Assembly (NCBI GenBank): GCA_012727535.1
Contig: JAAYGU010000069.1
Coordinates: forward strand, 1 to 64,000
Source of the DNA: Bacillota bacterium
GTDB taxonomy: Bacteria; Bacillota; UBA4882; UBA10575
DNA length: 64,000 bases
Direction of reading: 5' to 3'
Made by a program: the position numbers and the translations under genes. Below are positions 25,818-34,342 of the stretch, piece by piece; position 1 is the first letter of the stretch; the number at the start of each line of letters is the position of its first letter. The notes below the pieces were generated by a model, which worked only from the letters and a program-made list of their open reading frames with translations, made no database searches and was not told the origin of the DNA.

Positions 25818-26648
25818 ATGATGCCAAAGGAAGTTCTTAACTTAGAAGAAGCCAGCGAATTGTTGGGGGTGAGTACAAAAACCCTCCTTAAAATCCTGCG
25901 CGAAGCGGAGGTGCCTGCTCGTAAAATCGGGCGTGAATGGCGCTTTTATCGCCAGGCACTCCTCCATTGGTTAGCGTCCGGCAATTCTCTGGCCTATACT
26001 TCAGCCGCCGAGCAAGGGGTGAAAGATTATTTCGACCAAGTAGCGCCCAGTTACCACGAAACCCGCGTCCAACAATATGCAAAGGACTTCTGCGATCTCA
26101 TTTTTGCCCAAGTCCCCCTCGAGCCAGGCATGTCGGTAGCTGATATCGGCTGTGGAACCGGTTACTTGACGAAAGCCCTGGCCGAACGGGTAGCTAAAGT
26201 CACTGGGGTCGATGCTTCCACAGAAATGTTGGCGATCGCCCGCCGGGAGATGGCGCAGGCCAACTTAACAAATGTTGAGCTGGTCAATGCCGAAGCAGCG
26301 CATTTACCCTTTCCGACCAGCAGTTTTGATCTGGTTTTTGCCAGTTTATTGCTGCATCACATCAGCGATCCGGTCGAAGTATTAACAGAATTTCATCGGG
26401 TCCTCAAAACCAACGGCCAGGTTGTGATTGTCGATGTGAAAGAGCATCAACACCATTGGGTCAAAACGGAAAAACACGACCTGTGGCTCGGCTTTTCCCC
26501 GGCAGAATTAGCCGAATGGCTCCAAGAAGCTGGTTTTCGGGAAGAACGCGTTCAAGACCTGGGGTGCGACTGTTATACCACAAACAGCCAGGGGCGGGCC
26601 GCTCAGATTAAAATGATCCTGGCTACTGGAAGAAAACCAGCAACTTGA
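25818..26648 (+). CDS. Excisionase-type HTH fused to SAM-dependent methyltransferase
   Basis: 276-residue fusion. Residues about 5-55 form an excisionase/MerR-like DNA-binding domain (LNLEEASELLGVSTKTLLKI, then KIGREWRFYRQALLHWL). Residues about 70-270 form a class I methyltransferase: motif I VADIGCGTGYL at 107-117, acidic GVDAS, FDLVFASLLLHHISDP and LKTNGQVVIVDVKE. The methyltransferase part resembles the UbiE/Methyltransf_11 group; its substrate is unknown. It has its own perfect promoter and stands between arg and leu genes. A small-molecule-sensing regulator or a DNA-targeted methyltransferase are both possible. Confidence 0.75.
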   Translation: MMPKEVLNLEEASELLGVSTKTLLKILREAEVPARKIGREWRFYRQALLHWLASGNSLAYTSAAEQGVKDYFDQVAPSYHETRVQQYAKDFCDLIFAQVPLEPGMSVADIGCGTGYLTKALAERVAKVTGVDASTEMLAIARREMAQANLTNVELVNAEAAHLPFPTSSFDLVFASLLLHHISDPVEVLTEFHRVLKTNGQVVIVDVKEHQHHWVKTEKHDLWLGFSPAELAEWLQEAGFREERVQDLGCDCYTTNSQGRAAQIKMILATGRKPAT

Positions 26649-26715
26649 TCCAGAATCTCCAAATTTTCCATCATGGGATGGAGTAAAATGAAATAATTAA
26701 GGTAGGTGAGTAGAA

Positions 26716-27987
26716 ATGGGGATGACCATCTCCGAGAAGATCCTGGCCGCCCATGCCGGGAAGAAAGAAGTCAGCCCGGGGGACTTAATCCAAGCCCGGA
26801 TTGATTTGGCCTTGGGTAATGACATTACCGCTCCGGTCGCCATTACGGAATTTGCCCGGATCGGGGTGGACCGGGTTTTTGACCCGGAAGCGATCGCTTT
26901 AGTTCCTGACCATTTCACCCCGAATAAAGACATCAACTCGGCGGAACAGGCGAAAGTCCTGAGGGAGTTTGCCCGAAAGTATCAGATCACCCATTACTTC
27001 GAGGTCGGAAGGATGGGCATTGAACATTGCCTCCTTCCGGAGCAAGGATTAGTTGGTCCTGGCGACCTCATCATCGGTGCCGACTCGCATACCTGTACCT
27101 ACGGAGCGCTCGGTGCCTTCTCGACCGGGGTGGGTAGCACCGACCTGGCGGCGGCAATGGCCGCGGGTGAAGTCTGGCTCAAAGTCCCACCCTCCATTAA
27201 GTTCCACTTTTACGGCCAGCTCCAGCCGTTTGTTGGGGGAAAAGATCTCATTCTTTATACCATTGGCCAGATCGGGGTGGACGGCGCACTGTACTCGGCC
27301 ATGGAATTTACCGGAGAAACCATTGCCTCCCTGGGGATGGACGACCGCTTCACCATGGCCAACATGGCGATTGAAGCCGGCGCCAAAAACGGTATCTTCG
27401 CCGTGGATGAACGGACCATCGAGTATGTAACTGGTCGCTATAAAAAACCCTATACCATTTACACCAGTGATCCGGATGCTGAGTATCGCCTAACTTATGA
27501 ATGGGATGTCTCTACTCTCGAGCCTCAAGTCGCTCTTCCACACCTCCCGGAGAACGTACGGCCGGTCCGCGAGGTAGGCAACATCGAACTGCAGCAGGTA
27601 GTGATCGGTTCCTGCACCAACGGGCGTCTTTCCGATCTAAGGGCTGCGGCTCAGATCTTAAAAGGCCATAAAATCCACCGCGATCTGCGGTTGATCATTA
27701 TCCCTGGAACGCAAGAGATTTACCAACAAGCGCTCCGCGAAGGTCTGATCGAGATCTTCATTGATGCGGGAGCGGCGGTCTCCACGCCCACCTGTGGACC
27801 TTGTTTAGGCGGCCATATGGGCATCCTGGCCCGAGGGGAACGGGCCTTGGCCACGACCAACCGGAATTTTATTGGGCGCATGGGCCATCCGGAGAGTGAG
27901 GTTTACCTATCCAGTCCGGTGGTTGCTGCTGCTTCTGCCGTTAAAGGCCGGATTGTTCATCCCGAGGAGGTGTTGAAAAGTGCTTAA
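26716..27987 (+). CDS. leuC: 3-isopropylmalate dehydratase large subunit
   Basis: Aconitase-family enzyme of leucine synthesis (isopropylmalate isomerase), [4Fe-4S] dependent. Cluster ligands are in VIGSCTNGR and [13 protein letters not shown]; substrate motifs include [15 protein letters not shown]. At 423 residues it belongs to the shorter LeuC2/HacA-like branch, also used for homoaconitase and citramalate-type substrates. The neighbouring leuD and leuB support leucine synthesis. leuA is absent here. Confidence 0.93.
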   Translation: MGMTISEKILAAHAGKKEVSPGDLIQARIDLALGNDITAPVAITEFARIGVDRVFDPEAIALVPDHFTPNKDINSAEQAKVLREFARKYQITHYFEVGRMGIEHCLLPEQGLVGPGDLIIGADSHTCTYGALGAFSTGVGSTDLAAAMAAGEVWLKVPPSIKFHFYGQLQPFVGGKDLILYTIGQIGVDGALYSAMEFTGETIASLGMDDRFTMANMAIEAGAKNGIFAVDERTIEYVTGRYKKPYTIYTSDPDAEYRLTYEWDVSTLEPQVALPHLPENVRPVREVGNIELQQVVIGSCTNGRLSDLRAAAQILKGHKIHRDLRLIIIPGTQEIYQQALREGLIEIFIDAGAAVSTPTCGPCLGGHMGILARGERALATTNRNFIGRMGHPESEVYLSSPVVAAASAVKGRIVHPEEVLKSA

Positions 27988-28483
27988 AGGAAAAGTCTGG
28001 CGTTTTGGCCAGGACGTCGATACGGATATGATCATTCCCGCCCGCTACCTTAATACGTCCGATCCGGCGGTCCTCGCCGCCCATTGTTTTGCGGATGTAG
28101 CACCAGAATTCGCCCGGCAGGTGGTTCCTGGGGAGATAATCGTCGCCGACAAAAATTTTGGCTGCGGGAGTTCACGCGAGCATGCCCCGTTGGCGCTAAA
28201 AGCCGCCGGGATCTCCTGTGTAATCGCCGCCTCCTTTGCCCGTATCTTTTACCGCAATGCGCTCAATATCGGACTGCCCATCCTGGAGTCGGAGGCTGCC
28301 GCGCAAGAAGTTAAGGCCGGCGATCTGCTCCAGGTTGACCTGGCTGAAGGAATAAATACTAATCTGAGCAGTGGTCGGGTTTATCAAACCAAACCCTTTC
28401 CGCCTTTTATGCGTGAACTAATCAACGGCGGTGGGTTGATTCCTTATCTCCGCCAAAAACTTGCTGGCACCGGGGAGGTGTAA
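27980..28483 (+). CDS. leuD: 3-isopropylmalate dehydratase small subunit
   Basis: 167-residue swivel subunit of isopropylmalate isomerase, the short form paired with LeuC2. Motifs are [37 protein letters not shown] and [16 protein letters not shown]. It starts with GTG, overlapping the end of leuC, with GAGGAGG upstream, so translation is coupled. Confidence 0.94.
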   Translation: MLKGKVWRFGQDVDTDMIIPARYLNTSDPAVLAAHCFADVAPEFARQVVPGEIIVADKNFGCGSSREHAPLALKAAGISCVIAASFARIFYRNALNIGLPILESEAAAQEVKAGDLLQVDLAEGINTNLSSGRVYQTKPFPPFMRELINGGGLIPYLRQKLAGTGEV

Positions 28484-28485
28484 CT

Positions 28486-29562
28486 ATGTATCGGATCGCC
28501 GTTTTACCCGGTGATGGGATTGGCCGTGAGATCATCCCCGTAGCAGTGCATATTCTGAAACGAACGGCCGATCTTTTCCGCCTCAATTTACAGATCGAGT
28601 ATGGTCTGATCAGTGAAGAGGCCTACGCCCGGGAAGGGCATCCCCTCCCGCCGTCTACCCTAACTTTGTGCCAAAACTCGGTGGCGGTTTTACTTGGCGC
28701 GGTGGGGAGTCCGGAAATGGACCGCCTACCCCCGGAGTTACGTCCGGAACGGGCGGCTTTACTACCGCTCAGAAAAGAACTCGGTTTGTACGCCAATTTT
28801 CGACCAGTCAAAATCTTTCCGGAACTTATCCCAGCCTCTCCGTTGAAAAAGGAAATAATTGAAAACGTGGATTTAGTGGTGATCCGGGAATTGACCGGAG
28901 GACTCTACTTTGGAGAAAAATCACGCGTGAAGACGGCCGAGGGGGAAGAGATCGCCTCTGATCTCTTAGCGTATTCCACGATGGAGATCCGACGGATACT
29001 CCATTTTGCCTTTACTGTAGCCCGCCAACGCCGCCAAAAACTGACTTCTGTTGATAAAGCTAACGTCTTAACCAGTTCTCAATTATGGCGTGAAACCGCA
29101 GAAGAACTTAGCCAGGACTATCCCGAGGTAGTTTTAGAACATATGTATGTTGACAATTGCGCCATGCAATTAGTGAAAAACCCCGCTCAGTTCGATGTGA
29201 TTGTCACAGAAAACATGTTCGGCGACATCCTCACCGACCAAGCCTCCGTGCTCAACGGTTCACTAGGGATGCTGCCTTCCGCTAGTTTAGGCGGGGAAAC
29301 CGGCCTCTTTGAACCGGCCCACGGCTCTGCTCCGGACATTGCCGGCCAAGATATCGCCAATCCCATCGCCGCCATCCTTTCGACCGCGCTTTTGTTCCGG
29401 TATTCCCTACAGCACGAAGCAGCCGCCCAGGCCATCGAAGCGGCTGTAGCCAGAGTACTGGCCGCGGGCTACCGTACTCCCGATCTTTATACGGAAGGGA
29501 CGACCCGAGTCGGCACAGAGGAGATGGGCGCTCTGGTGGCGCGCTTCCTAACCGCCGGGTAA
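28486..29562 (+). CDS. leuB: 3-isopropylmalate dehydrogenase
   Basis: NAD-dependent oxidative decarboxylation of 3-isopropylmalate. Conserved parts: LPGDGIGREIIP, LLPLRKELGLYANFRP, RELTGGLYFGEKSR, the metal and substrate residues in VTENMFGDILTDQAS, and EPAHGSAPDIAGQDIANPIA. The 358-residue length is usual. It begins two bases after the leuD stop, last gene of leuCDB. Confidence 0.96.
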   Translation: MYRIAVLPGDGIGREIIPVAVHILKRTADLFRLNLQIEYGLISEEAYAREGHPLPPSTLTLCQNSVAVLLGAVGSPEMDRLPPELRPERAALLPLRKELGLYANFRPVKIFPELIPASPLKKEIIENVDLVVIRELTGGLYFGEKSRVKTAEGEEIASDLLAYSTMEIRRILHFAFTVARQRRQKLTSVDKANVLTSSQLWRETAEELSQDYPEVVLEHMYVDNCAMQLVKNPAQFDVIVTENMFGDILTDQASVLNGSLGMLPSASLGGETGLFEPAHGSAPDIAGQDIANPIAAILSTALLFRYSLQHEAAAQAIEAAVARVLAAGYRTPDLYTEGTTRVGTEEMGALVARFLTAG

Positions 29563-29669
29563 GCAGATTCCCCCCGGTACCACTTACTTCCGGTCTGACA
29601 TATACTAAAGAAGGATGAGTACATCCGTTGCCACTTCGTCATGACCGTCGAGGAGAAGGGGGGCTCGAT

Positions 29670-30023
29670 GTGGAAAGAGGGCAAAGCATTATTCAGTTAC
29701 TAGTGGATAAAAAATGGACCACTGAAACCATCACCTCACTAGGCGGCGGACACCTATACCATCTGTCCTATCCGGTAGCGATGATTGAACCCAAACTCCT
29801 TGCCGATTTACGCAATAACGTGGTCACTGCGGGAACAGAGATGGAAGTGGTTTTCCGAACCAGCCAAGAACGCATAAGAGTAGCCCTGACTGAACTGGAA
29901 AAATTCACAGATTTCGGCTCCTTTGTCCGGTTAGAATTCCGGTTGCTGCAAACTCCACCTTCCTTAAAGGAGCTCAAATACCAACCGGAGAATGGATATC
30001 TACTCCAGTATAAAAAGTCTTGA
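29670..30023 (+). CDS. Uncharacterised 117-residue protein
   Basis: I do not recognise this family. The frame starts at 29628, but GAGGAGAAGGGGGG lies 6 bases before the GTG at 29670. The product is soluble, without Cys or membrane segments, beginning VERGQSIIQLLVDKKW, with a basic Tyr-rich tail (NGYLLQYKKS). A clear terminator follows immediately, so it is probably a real, separately transcribed gene between leuB and ftsE. Confidence 0.6.
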   Translation: MERGQSIIQLLVDKKWTTETITSLGGGHLYHLSYPVAMIEPKLLADLRNNVVTAGTEMEVVFRTSQERIRVALTELEKFTDFGSFVRLEFRLLQTPPSLKELKYQPENGYLLQYKKS

Positions 30024-30047
30024 CCATCGCCAGATGGTCTTTTTTTA
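30022..30047 (+). terminator. Terminator before ftsE
   Basis: GACCATC-GCCA-GATGGTC followed by eight T; the stem starts within the preceding stop codon. Confidence 0.88.
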
Positions 30048-30150
30048 TTACGCGAACACTTCGTCGCCTCCCTCTAACGGGAATTACCTGAAGGAAATAT
30101 TCCTGTCCTGTCGAAGAAAGAAGCAATAACGGGTTAGAGGTGTGTTTCTT

Positions 30151-30837
30151 TTGATCTTAACTAAGAATCTGACTAAGATCTATAGCAACGGCGTTGTCGC
30201 TTTAGACCATATATCACTGACCATTAAAAAAGGTGAATTTGCGTTTTTGGTTGGCCCCAGCGGCGCCGGCAAGACCACCTTCTTAAACCTGTTGATCCGT
30301 CGTGAACTCCCCACCTCCGGTCTGCTCGCGGTCAACCAAAAAAACCTCGCTACCCTGAGGAAAAGTGAAGTTCCGTTACACCGCCGCAGTATCGGGGGTG
30401 TCTTTCAAGATTATAAATTATTACCGCAGAAAACAGTCTATGAAAACATCTCTTTTGCCTTAGAGGTCATTGAAACCCGCCCGAAAGAGATTAAAGAGCG
30501 TGTTTTCTCCGTCCTTGAATTGGTCTGTTTGCTCAACAAGGCTAATGTCTTCCCTTCCGAATTATCCGGCGGTGAACAACAACGGGTCAGTTTGGCCCGC
30601 GCGATTGTGAACCGCCCTCTGCTTCTCCTGGCCGATGAACCAACCGGTAACCTAGATCCGGATACCTCCTGGGGGATTATGGATTTGCTGAAAGAGATTA
30701 ATAAACGCGGTACCACTGTGGTGATGGCCACTCATAATCGGGAAATCGTCGATCAGCTCCGGAAACGGGTCATCGCTCTGGAACACGGAAAGTTAGTCCG
30801 TGACGCTCCAAAAGGAGGTTATACCCTTGAAACTTAG
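30151..30837 (+). CDS. ftsE: Cell division ATP-binding protein FtsE
   Basis: ABC ATPase that, with FtsX, controls peptidoglycan hydrolases at division or during elongation. Walker A is GPSGAGKTT, the signature is LSGGEQQRVSLARAI, Walker B is LLLADEPTGNLD and the switch is ATHNREIV. I chose the TTG at 30151 (MILTKNLTKIYSNG) because GAGGTG lies 8 bases upstream; the frame opens at a GTG at 30142. Its end overlaps ftsX. Confidence 0.93.
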   Translation: MILTKNLTKIYSNGVVALDHISLTIKKGEFAFLVGPSGAGKTTFLNLLIRRELPTSGLLAVNQKNLATLRKSEVPLHRRSIGGVFQDYKLLPQKTVYENISFALEVIETRPKEIKERVFSVLELVCLLNKANVFPSELSGGEQQRVSLARAIVNRPLLLLADEPTGNLDPDTSWGIMDLLKEINKRGTTVVMATHNREIVDQLRKRVIALEHGKLVRDAPKGGYTLET

Positions 30838-31693
30838 AACCTTTCCCTATTTCTTGCGTGAAGCTTTCCGTAGCCTTTTTCGGAACAGTCTAATTTCTTT
30901 GGCCTCTATCGCCATCATTACCATTGCACTCCTCCTTTTTGGTCTGTTTTTTCTCTTTATTGCTAACCTTCAGCACTTGGGTAAGTTGGCTTGGGACCAA
31001 GTTGAAATTCGCGTCTTTTTGGAGCAAGAGTACCATACTCCCCAAATAGTCGGTCAGCAACTGGCTGCCCTCCCCGGGGTAAAAAGCGTTAAATTCATCC
31101 CCAAGGAGGAAGGGGTCGTCTTCCTGGAACAAATCTTAGGAGAAAAGAACCTCTTCAGTGCGGAGGAGAACCCCTTACCAGATTGCTACCGCCTCTCCCT
31201 AACCGAGGCGGCTGAACCGGCTGAGATCGCCCGGCGGGCCGCCGCTCTGTCCGGAGTAGAGGAAGTTGTTTATGGGCAAGCCTTTACCCGGTTTCTCCAG
31301 CTCGTTCTCCGCCTGGGCTTGGTGGTCGGCGTTGTCCTTTTATGCCTGACTGTGCTGGCGGTCCTATATTTAGTGATTAATACGATCCAACTGACGGTTT
31401 TTGCCCGCCGCCAGGAGATTGAGATCATGAAGCTGGTGGGGGCGACCAATGCTTTTGTGCGTTGGCCTTTTTTACTTGAGGGGCTCATGCTCGGCCTCGG
31501 CGGAGCAGTATTAGCCTCCGTACTGTTAACAAAAGGTTACAACATCTTGCTCCAGCAACTTAGCTCCTACAGTCGGTTTATTCCCCTCCTTTCCGGGATC
31601 GGGATTAACCGAACGTTGATCCTTGCCTTAACAGCGATGGGGCTCTGTTTCGGCGGGTTGGGTAGCCTTTTTTCCGTTAAAAGGTATCTATAA
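30827..31693 (+). CDS. ftsX: Cell division protein FtsX
   Basis: Membrane partner of FtsE with four membrane segments: near the N-terminus (SLASIAIITIALLLFGLFFLF), then an extracytoplasmic domain of about 120 residues that contacts the hydrolase or its activator, then three C-terminal helices. AAAAGGAGG lies 8 bases before the TTG at 30827, inside the end of ftsE. LELEIMKLVGATNAFVRWPF-like family sequence is present (QEIEIMKLVGATNAFVRWPF). Confidence 0.93.
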   Translation: MKLRTFPYFLREAFRSLFRNSLISLASIAIITIALLLFGLFFLFIANLQHLGKLAWDQVEIRVFLEQEYHTPQIVGQQLAALPGVKSVKFIPKEEGVVFLEQILGEKNLFSAEENPLPDCYRLSLTEAAEPAEIARRAAALSGVEEVVYGQAFTRFLQLVLRLGLVVGVVLLCLTVLAVLYLVINTIQLTVFARRQEIEIMKLVGATNAFVRWPFLLEGLMLGLGGAVLASVLLTKGYNILLQQLSSYSRFIPLLSGIGINRTLILALTAMGLCFGGLGSLFSVKRYL

Positions 31694-31701
31694 GTTATAT
31701 C

Positions 31702-31771
31702 CTCCTTGCTCCGCACATATGCTCTTAAGGAAAATTAGCCTGCACTGCCAAGGGCGAGCGGAGCAAAGGAG
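31702..31771 (+). promoter_or_regulatory. Hairpin that covers the ctpA ribosome binding site
   Basis: CTCCTTGCTCCGC (31702-31714) pairs with GCGGAGCAAAGGAG (31758-31771), 13 pairs with a single bulge and a 43-base loop. The right arm contains the AAAGGAG that serves the GTG at 31780. In the closed form the ribosome binding site would be hidden. Confidence 0.6.
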
Positions 31772-31779
31772 CGGATGGC

Positions 31780-33024
31780 GTGGTCAAAATCGCCAACAAC
31801 CGGTTTCTTCCTTGGGTTATGACCTTTTTAATCTTTACAACCCTCTTCAGCCTGGGTTATGAACTTGTCCGGGGGAAATACCGTGATTTTTTCCTCGCCT
31901 GCCAGGTGATCCCCTTACTCAAACTCAAATACTACCAACCGCTCAGCCTTTTCCAATTAATCACCCTTTACTGGCAAAGCGGTAATGTCCCTGACCTACT
32001 GGCCAGTCTTGGGGATCCCTACACCAGATACCTCAGTCAGCAGGCATATACTAAACTGCTTGAGGAGAATGAAGGAACCTACGGTGGAGTGGGGATTTAT
32101 CTCGAATATAAAGAAGGCGAACTGATTATTTTTAAACCAATGAAAAATTCACCTGCCGATCGTGCCGGTTTATTACCGGGGGACCGCATTATCGCCATCG
32201 ATCATCAGCCGACCAAAGAGATGTCTAAAGAGGCAGCCACCGCGAAAATTCTTGGTCCACCCGGGACAAAGGTGGTCCTGTCCATCGCCCGAATTGAGGG
32301 TCGGCAGCTGGTGACTAGAGATGTCACCCTCACCCGTGCCCTGATCGACCCTTCGCTGGAATGGGAGATTCGAAATGACCCGGTCGTCGGTCCGATCGGC
32401 TGGATCAACCTGACACAATTTTCCGAAAAAACCGCCCAGGACCTGGGCCGGGCGCTAGAGGCGATTGCTCGTGCCCAAGCGGCCGGGCTTGTGTTGGATT
32501 TACGTTATAACCCTGGAGGGTTACTGGTTTCGGCAGTGGAAGTCAGCAGTCAACTGCTCCCGTACCGACCAGGAACCCCGCTCGTCTCTTTAAAATACCG
32601 TGACGGGCGGACCCAAACATTTACGGCTTATCCGCACCCACATCCACCTTTACCTTTAGTGGTCCTGGTTAATGAGTGGAGCGCCAGTTCCGCCGAGATC
32701 GTCGCTAGTGCCATCAAAGATTTGCAAGCCGGGGTACTCGTCGGTAATACAACCTTTGGCAAAGGTTTGGTTCAGGATGTTATCCCGTTGCCAACTGGAG
32801 GCGCTTTATATTTAACAGTCGCCACCTATCTAACCGCTGGTGGACACTCGAGCCATCAGACCGGGATCCGTCCGCATGTGGTGGTAACCTTCCCCGAGGC
32901 AGCCGGTGCTGCCTCCATACCGCCGGATCTTCGAACCCGTCAAAGGATTGATCACCTACAAACGGAGACAGCGCTCCGCGTTCTTCGGAACCTCATCCGG
33001 TCCCGTCAATCCCCGGCGGCTTAA
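31780..33024 (+). CDS. ctpA: S41 family carboxyl-terminal processing protease
   Basis: 414-residue membrane-anchored serine protease with a PDZ domain. An N-terminal anchor (FLPWVMTFLIFTTLFSLGYEL) precedes the PDZ domain at about 105-190 (GVGIYLEYKEGELIIFKPMKNSPADRAGLLPGD). The S41 core has a Ser in the NEWSASSAE motif near residue 300 and Lys in TTFGKGLVQD near 327. ctpA is a known neighbour of ftsEX in Bacillota and may trim secreted hydrolases. GTG start with AAAGGAG 8 bases upstream. Confidence 0.92.
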   Translation: MVKIANNRFLPWVMTFLIFTTLFSLGYELVRGKYRDFFLACQVIPLLKLKYYQPLSLFQLITLYWQSGNVPDLLASLGDPYTRYLSQQAYTKLLEENEGTYGGVGIYLEYKEGELIIFKPMKNSPADRAGLLPGDRIIAIDHQPTKEMSKEAATAKILGPPGTKVVLSIARIEGRQLVTRDVTLTRALIDPSLEWEIRNDPVVGPIGWINLTQFSEKTAQDLGRALEAIARAQAAGLVLDLRYNPGGLLVSAVEVSSQLLPYRPGTPLVSLKYRDGRTQTFTAYPHPHPPLPLVVLVNEWSASSAEIVASAIKDLQAGVLVGNTTFGKGLVQDVIPLPTGGALYLTVATYLTAGGHSSHQTGIRPHVVVTFPEAAGAASIPPDLRTRQRIDHLQTETALRVLRNLIRSRQSPAA

Positions 33025-33110
33025 GCTTCTCCTGGTTATCTCCTCTTTAATCGTGTATCCAAATTTGACCACAAGTCTCTTTGTCGCTAGGTAATTTTGT
33101 AACTTGAAAA

Positions 33111-33139
33111 AAACCGGTGGCTTAATGATCCACCGGTTT
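33111..33139 (+). terminator. Hairpin between ctpA and the deacetylase gene
   Basis: AAACCGGTGG and CCACCGGTTT form a perfect 10-bp stem around a 9-base loop. The T-run is better on the minus strand, so its direction is uncertain. Confidence 0.6.
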
Positions 33140-33164
33140 ATGAATTAGCATAAGGAGTGATCTG

Positions 33165-34112
33165 ATGGCGCCTTTACCGCAACCCCACACCCCATCCCCA
33201 CGAGGCAGGGTTCCTCTACGGATGGGTTTCCATCTCTTGCTAATCCTTATGCTCTTGACCCAAATTATTCTCTTTTCATCTTTGGAAGCACCCCAATCGT
33301 CGGCTCCACCCTTCTCCCAGACACCGGTGGCACTCAATAGCCTTACGCCACAGATACTCAGGGGTTTACCGCCCAAACAACCGGCACCCTTGATCCCGCC
33401 CCGCTTACCCACACCGGAATCTCCCTTTGGTCAGCGCCCCGCCCTGCCTAGCGGTAAACCGAAAGTAGCGATCATCATTGATGACCTCGGTTTTGTCCGT
33501 AAACCAACGGAAGACTTTTGGGAACTGGATATCCCACTAACCTTTGCTGTTCTCCCCGGTGGCCAATACTCACGGCTCCACGCCGAACAGGCTCTGAAAC
33601 TTAAGCAGGAGGTAATTTTGCATCTCCCTATGGAACCGCTAGACCCGTCGATCGATCCTGGCCCCGGAGTAATCCGCAGTAGTTTTACTCCAAAGGAAGT
33701 CTTAGCACAACTGAGAGAGAATCTGCAAGCCGTCCCCGGCATTATTGGGGTCAATAACCATATGGGCTCGAAAGGAACTCAGGATCCGGCCCTTTTACAG
33801 CTGATTATGCAGGAATTAAAGGAGCATGGTCTTTTTTTCATCGATAGTATGACGATCGATGCTTCCTTAGCGGCCAAGATCGCCCGTGCGATGGGAGTAC
33901 CGACGGCAAGGCGCGATGTCTTTCTGGATGGGTTAGGAATCGAAGGTATTCCCGGACAGGTCAGAATCCTCATTGAAAAAGCCCTTGCTCGAGGAACAGC
34001 GATCGGGATTGCACACACCCGTCCGGGCGTCGCCCAAGCAATCGCTGACTGTCTGCCCCTTTTCGCTGAGGCACAGGTGGAATTGGTTCATATTTCGGCG
34101 TTAGTTGAATAA
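33165..34112 (+). CDS. Divergent polysaccharide deacetylase (YibQ family)
   Basis: 315-residue exported protein. An N-terminal hydrophobic segment (FHLLLILMLLTQIILFS) is followed by a Pro-rich linker (about 45-95) and the divergent polysaccharide deacetylase domain (DUF610/YibQ): KVAIIIDDLGF, HLPMEPLD, NNHMGSKGT, FFIDSMT, ARRDVFLDG and GIAHTRPG. In enterobacteria yibQ neighbours envC, which encodes the FtsEX-regulated amidase activator. Here it follows ftsE-ftsX-ctpA, which suggests a conserved link to septal peptidoglycan processing. Confidence 0.87.
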   Translation: MAPLPQPHTPSPRGRVPLRMGFHLLLILMLLTQIILFSSLEAPQSSAPPFSQTPVALNSLTPQILRGLPPKQPAPLIPPRLPTPESPFGQRPALPSGKPKVAIIIDDLGFVRKPTEDFWELDIPLTFAVLPGGQYSRLHAEQALKLKQEVILHLPMEPLDPSIDPGPGVIRSSFTPKEVLAQLRENLQAVPGIIGVNNHMGSKGTQDPALLQLIMQELKEHGLFFIDSMTIDASLAAKIARAMGVPTARRDVFLDGLGIEGIPGQVRILIEKALARGTAIGIAHTRPGVAQAIADCLPLFAEAQVELVHISALVE

Positions 34113-34164
34113 GATGTGAACTTCCAATCTGAAGACAGGAATTCTAGGCTTGACCGTCGAATCG

Positions 34165-34178
34165 CGAATGTATGTTCG
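34165..34178. promoter_or_regulatory. LexA/SOS box before uvrB
   Basis: CGAATGTATGTTCG matches the Bacillota LexA consensus CGAACRNRYGTTYC at 12 of 14 positions. It ends 5 bases before the -35 element of the uvrB promoter. DNA-damage induction of uvrBA is established in related bacteria. Confidence 0.7.
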
Positions 34179-34183
34179 GAAGA

Positions 34184-34212
34184 TTGCATTCGTATTTCCT
34201 TTTTGCTATACT
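34184..34212 (+). promoter_or_regulatory. Promoter of uvrBA
   Basis: TTGCAT at 34184-34189 and TATACT at 34207-34212 with a 17-base spacer. Confidence 0.6.
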
Positions 34213-34238
34213 TCTTTTAACTTAATAAAAGTTTTGCG

Positions 34239-34313
34239 CGGGTTGTAGCGAACAAAGATTCCGAGACGGCCGGCAAACTAGAATTTCGATCGTCAAAGAC
34301 GAGCACAACCCCG
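34239..34313 (+). other. Hairpin in the uvrB leader
   Basis: CGGGTTGT (34239-34246) pairs with ACAACCCCG (34305-34313) with one bulge, enclosing about 58 bases that include GACGGCCGGC. It lies between the promoter and the uvrB start. Function unknown. Confidence 0.35.
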
Positions 34314-34342
34314 AAAGTTTAATTAACCTCAGCGGAGTGAAG

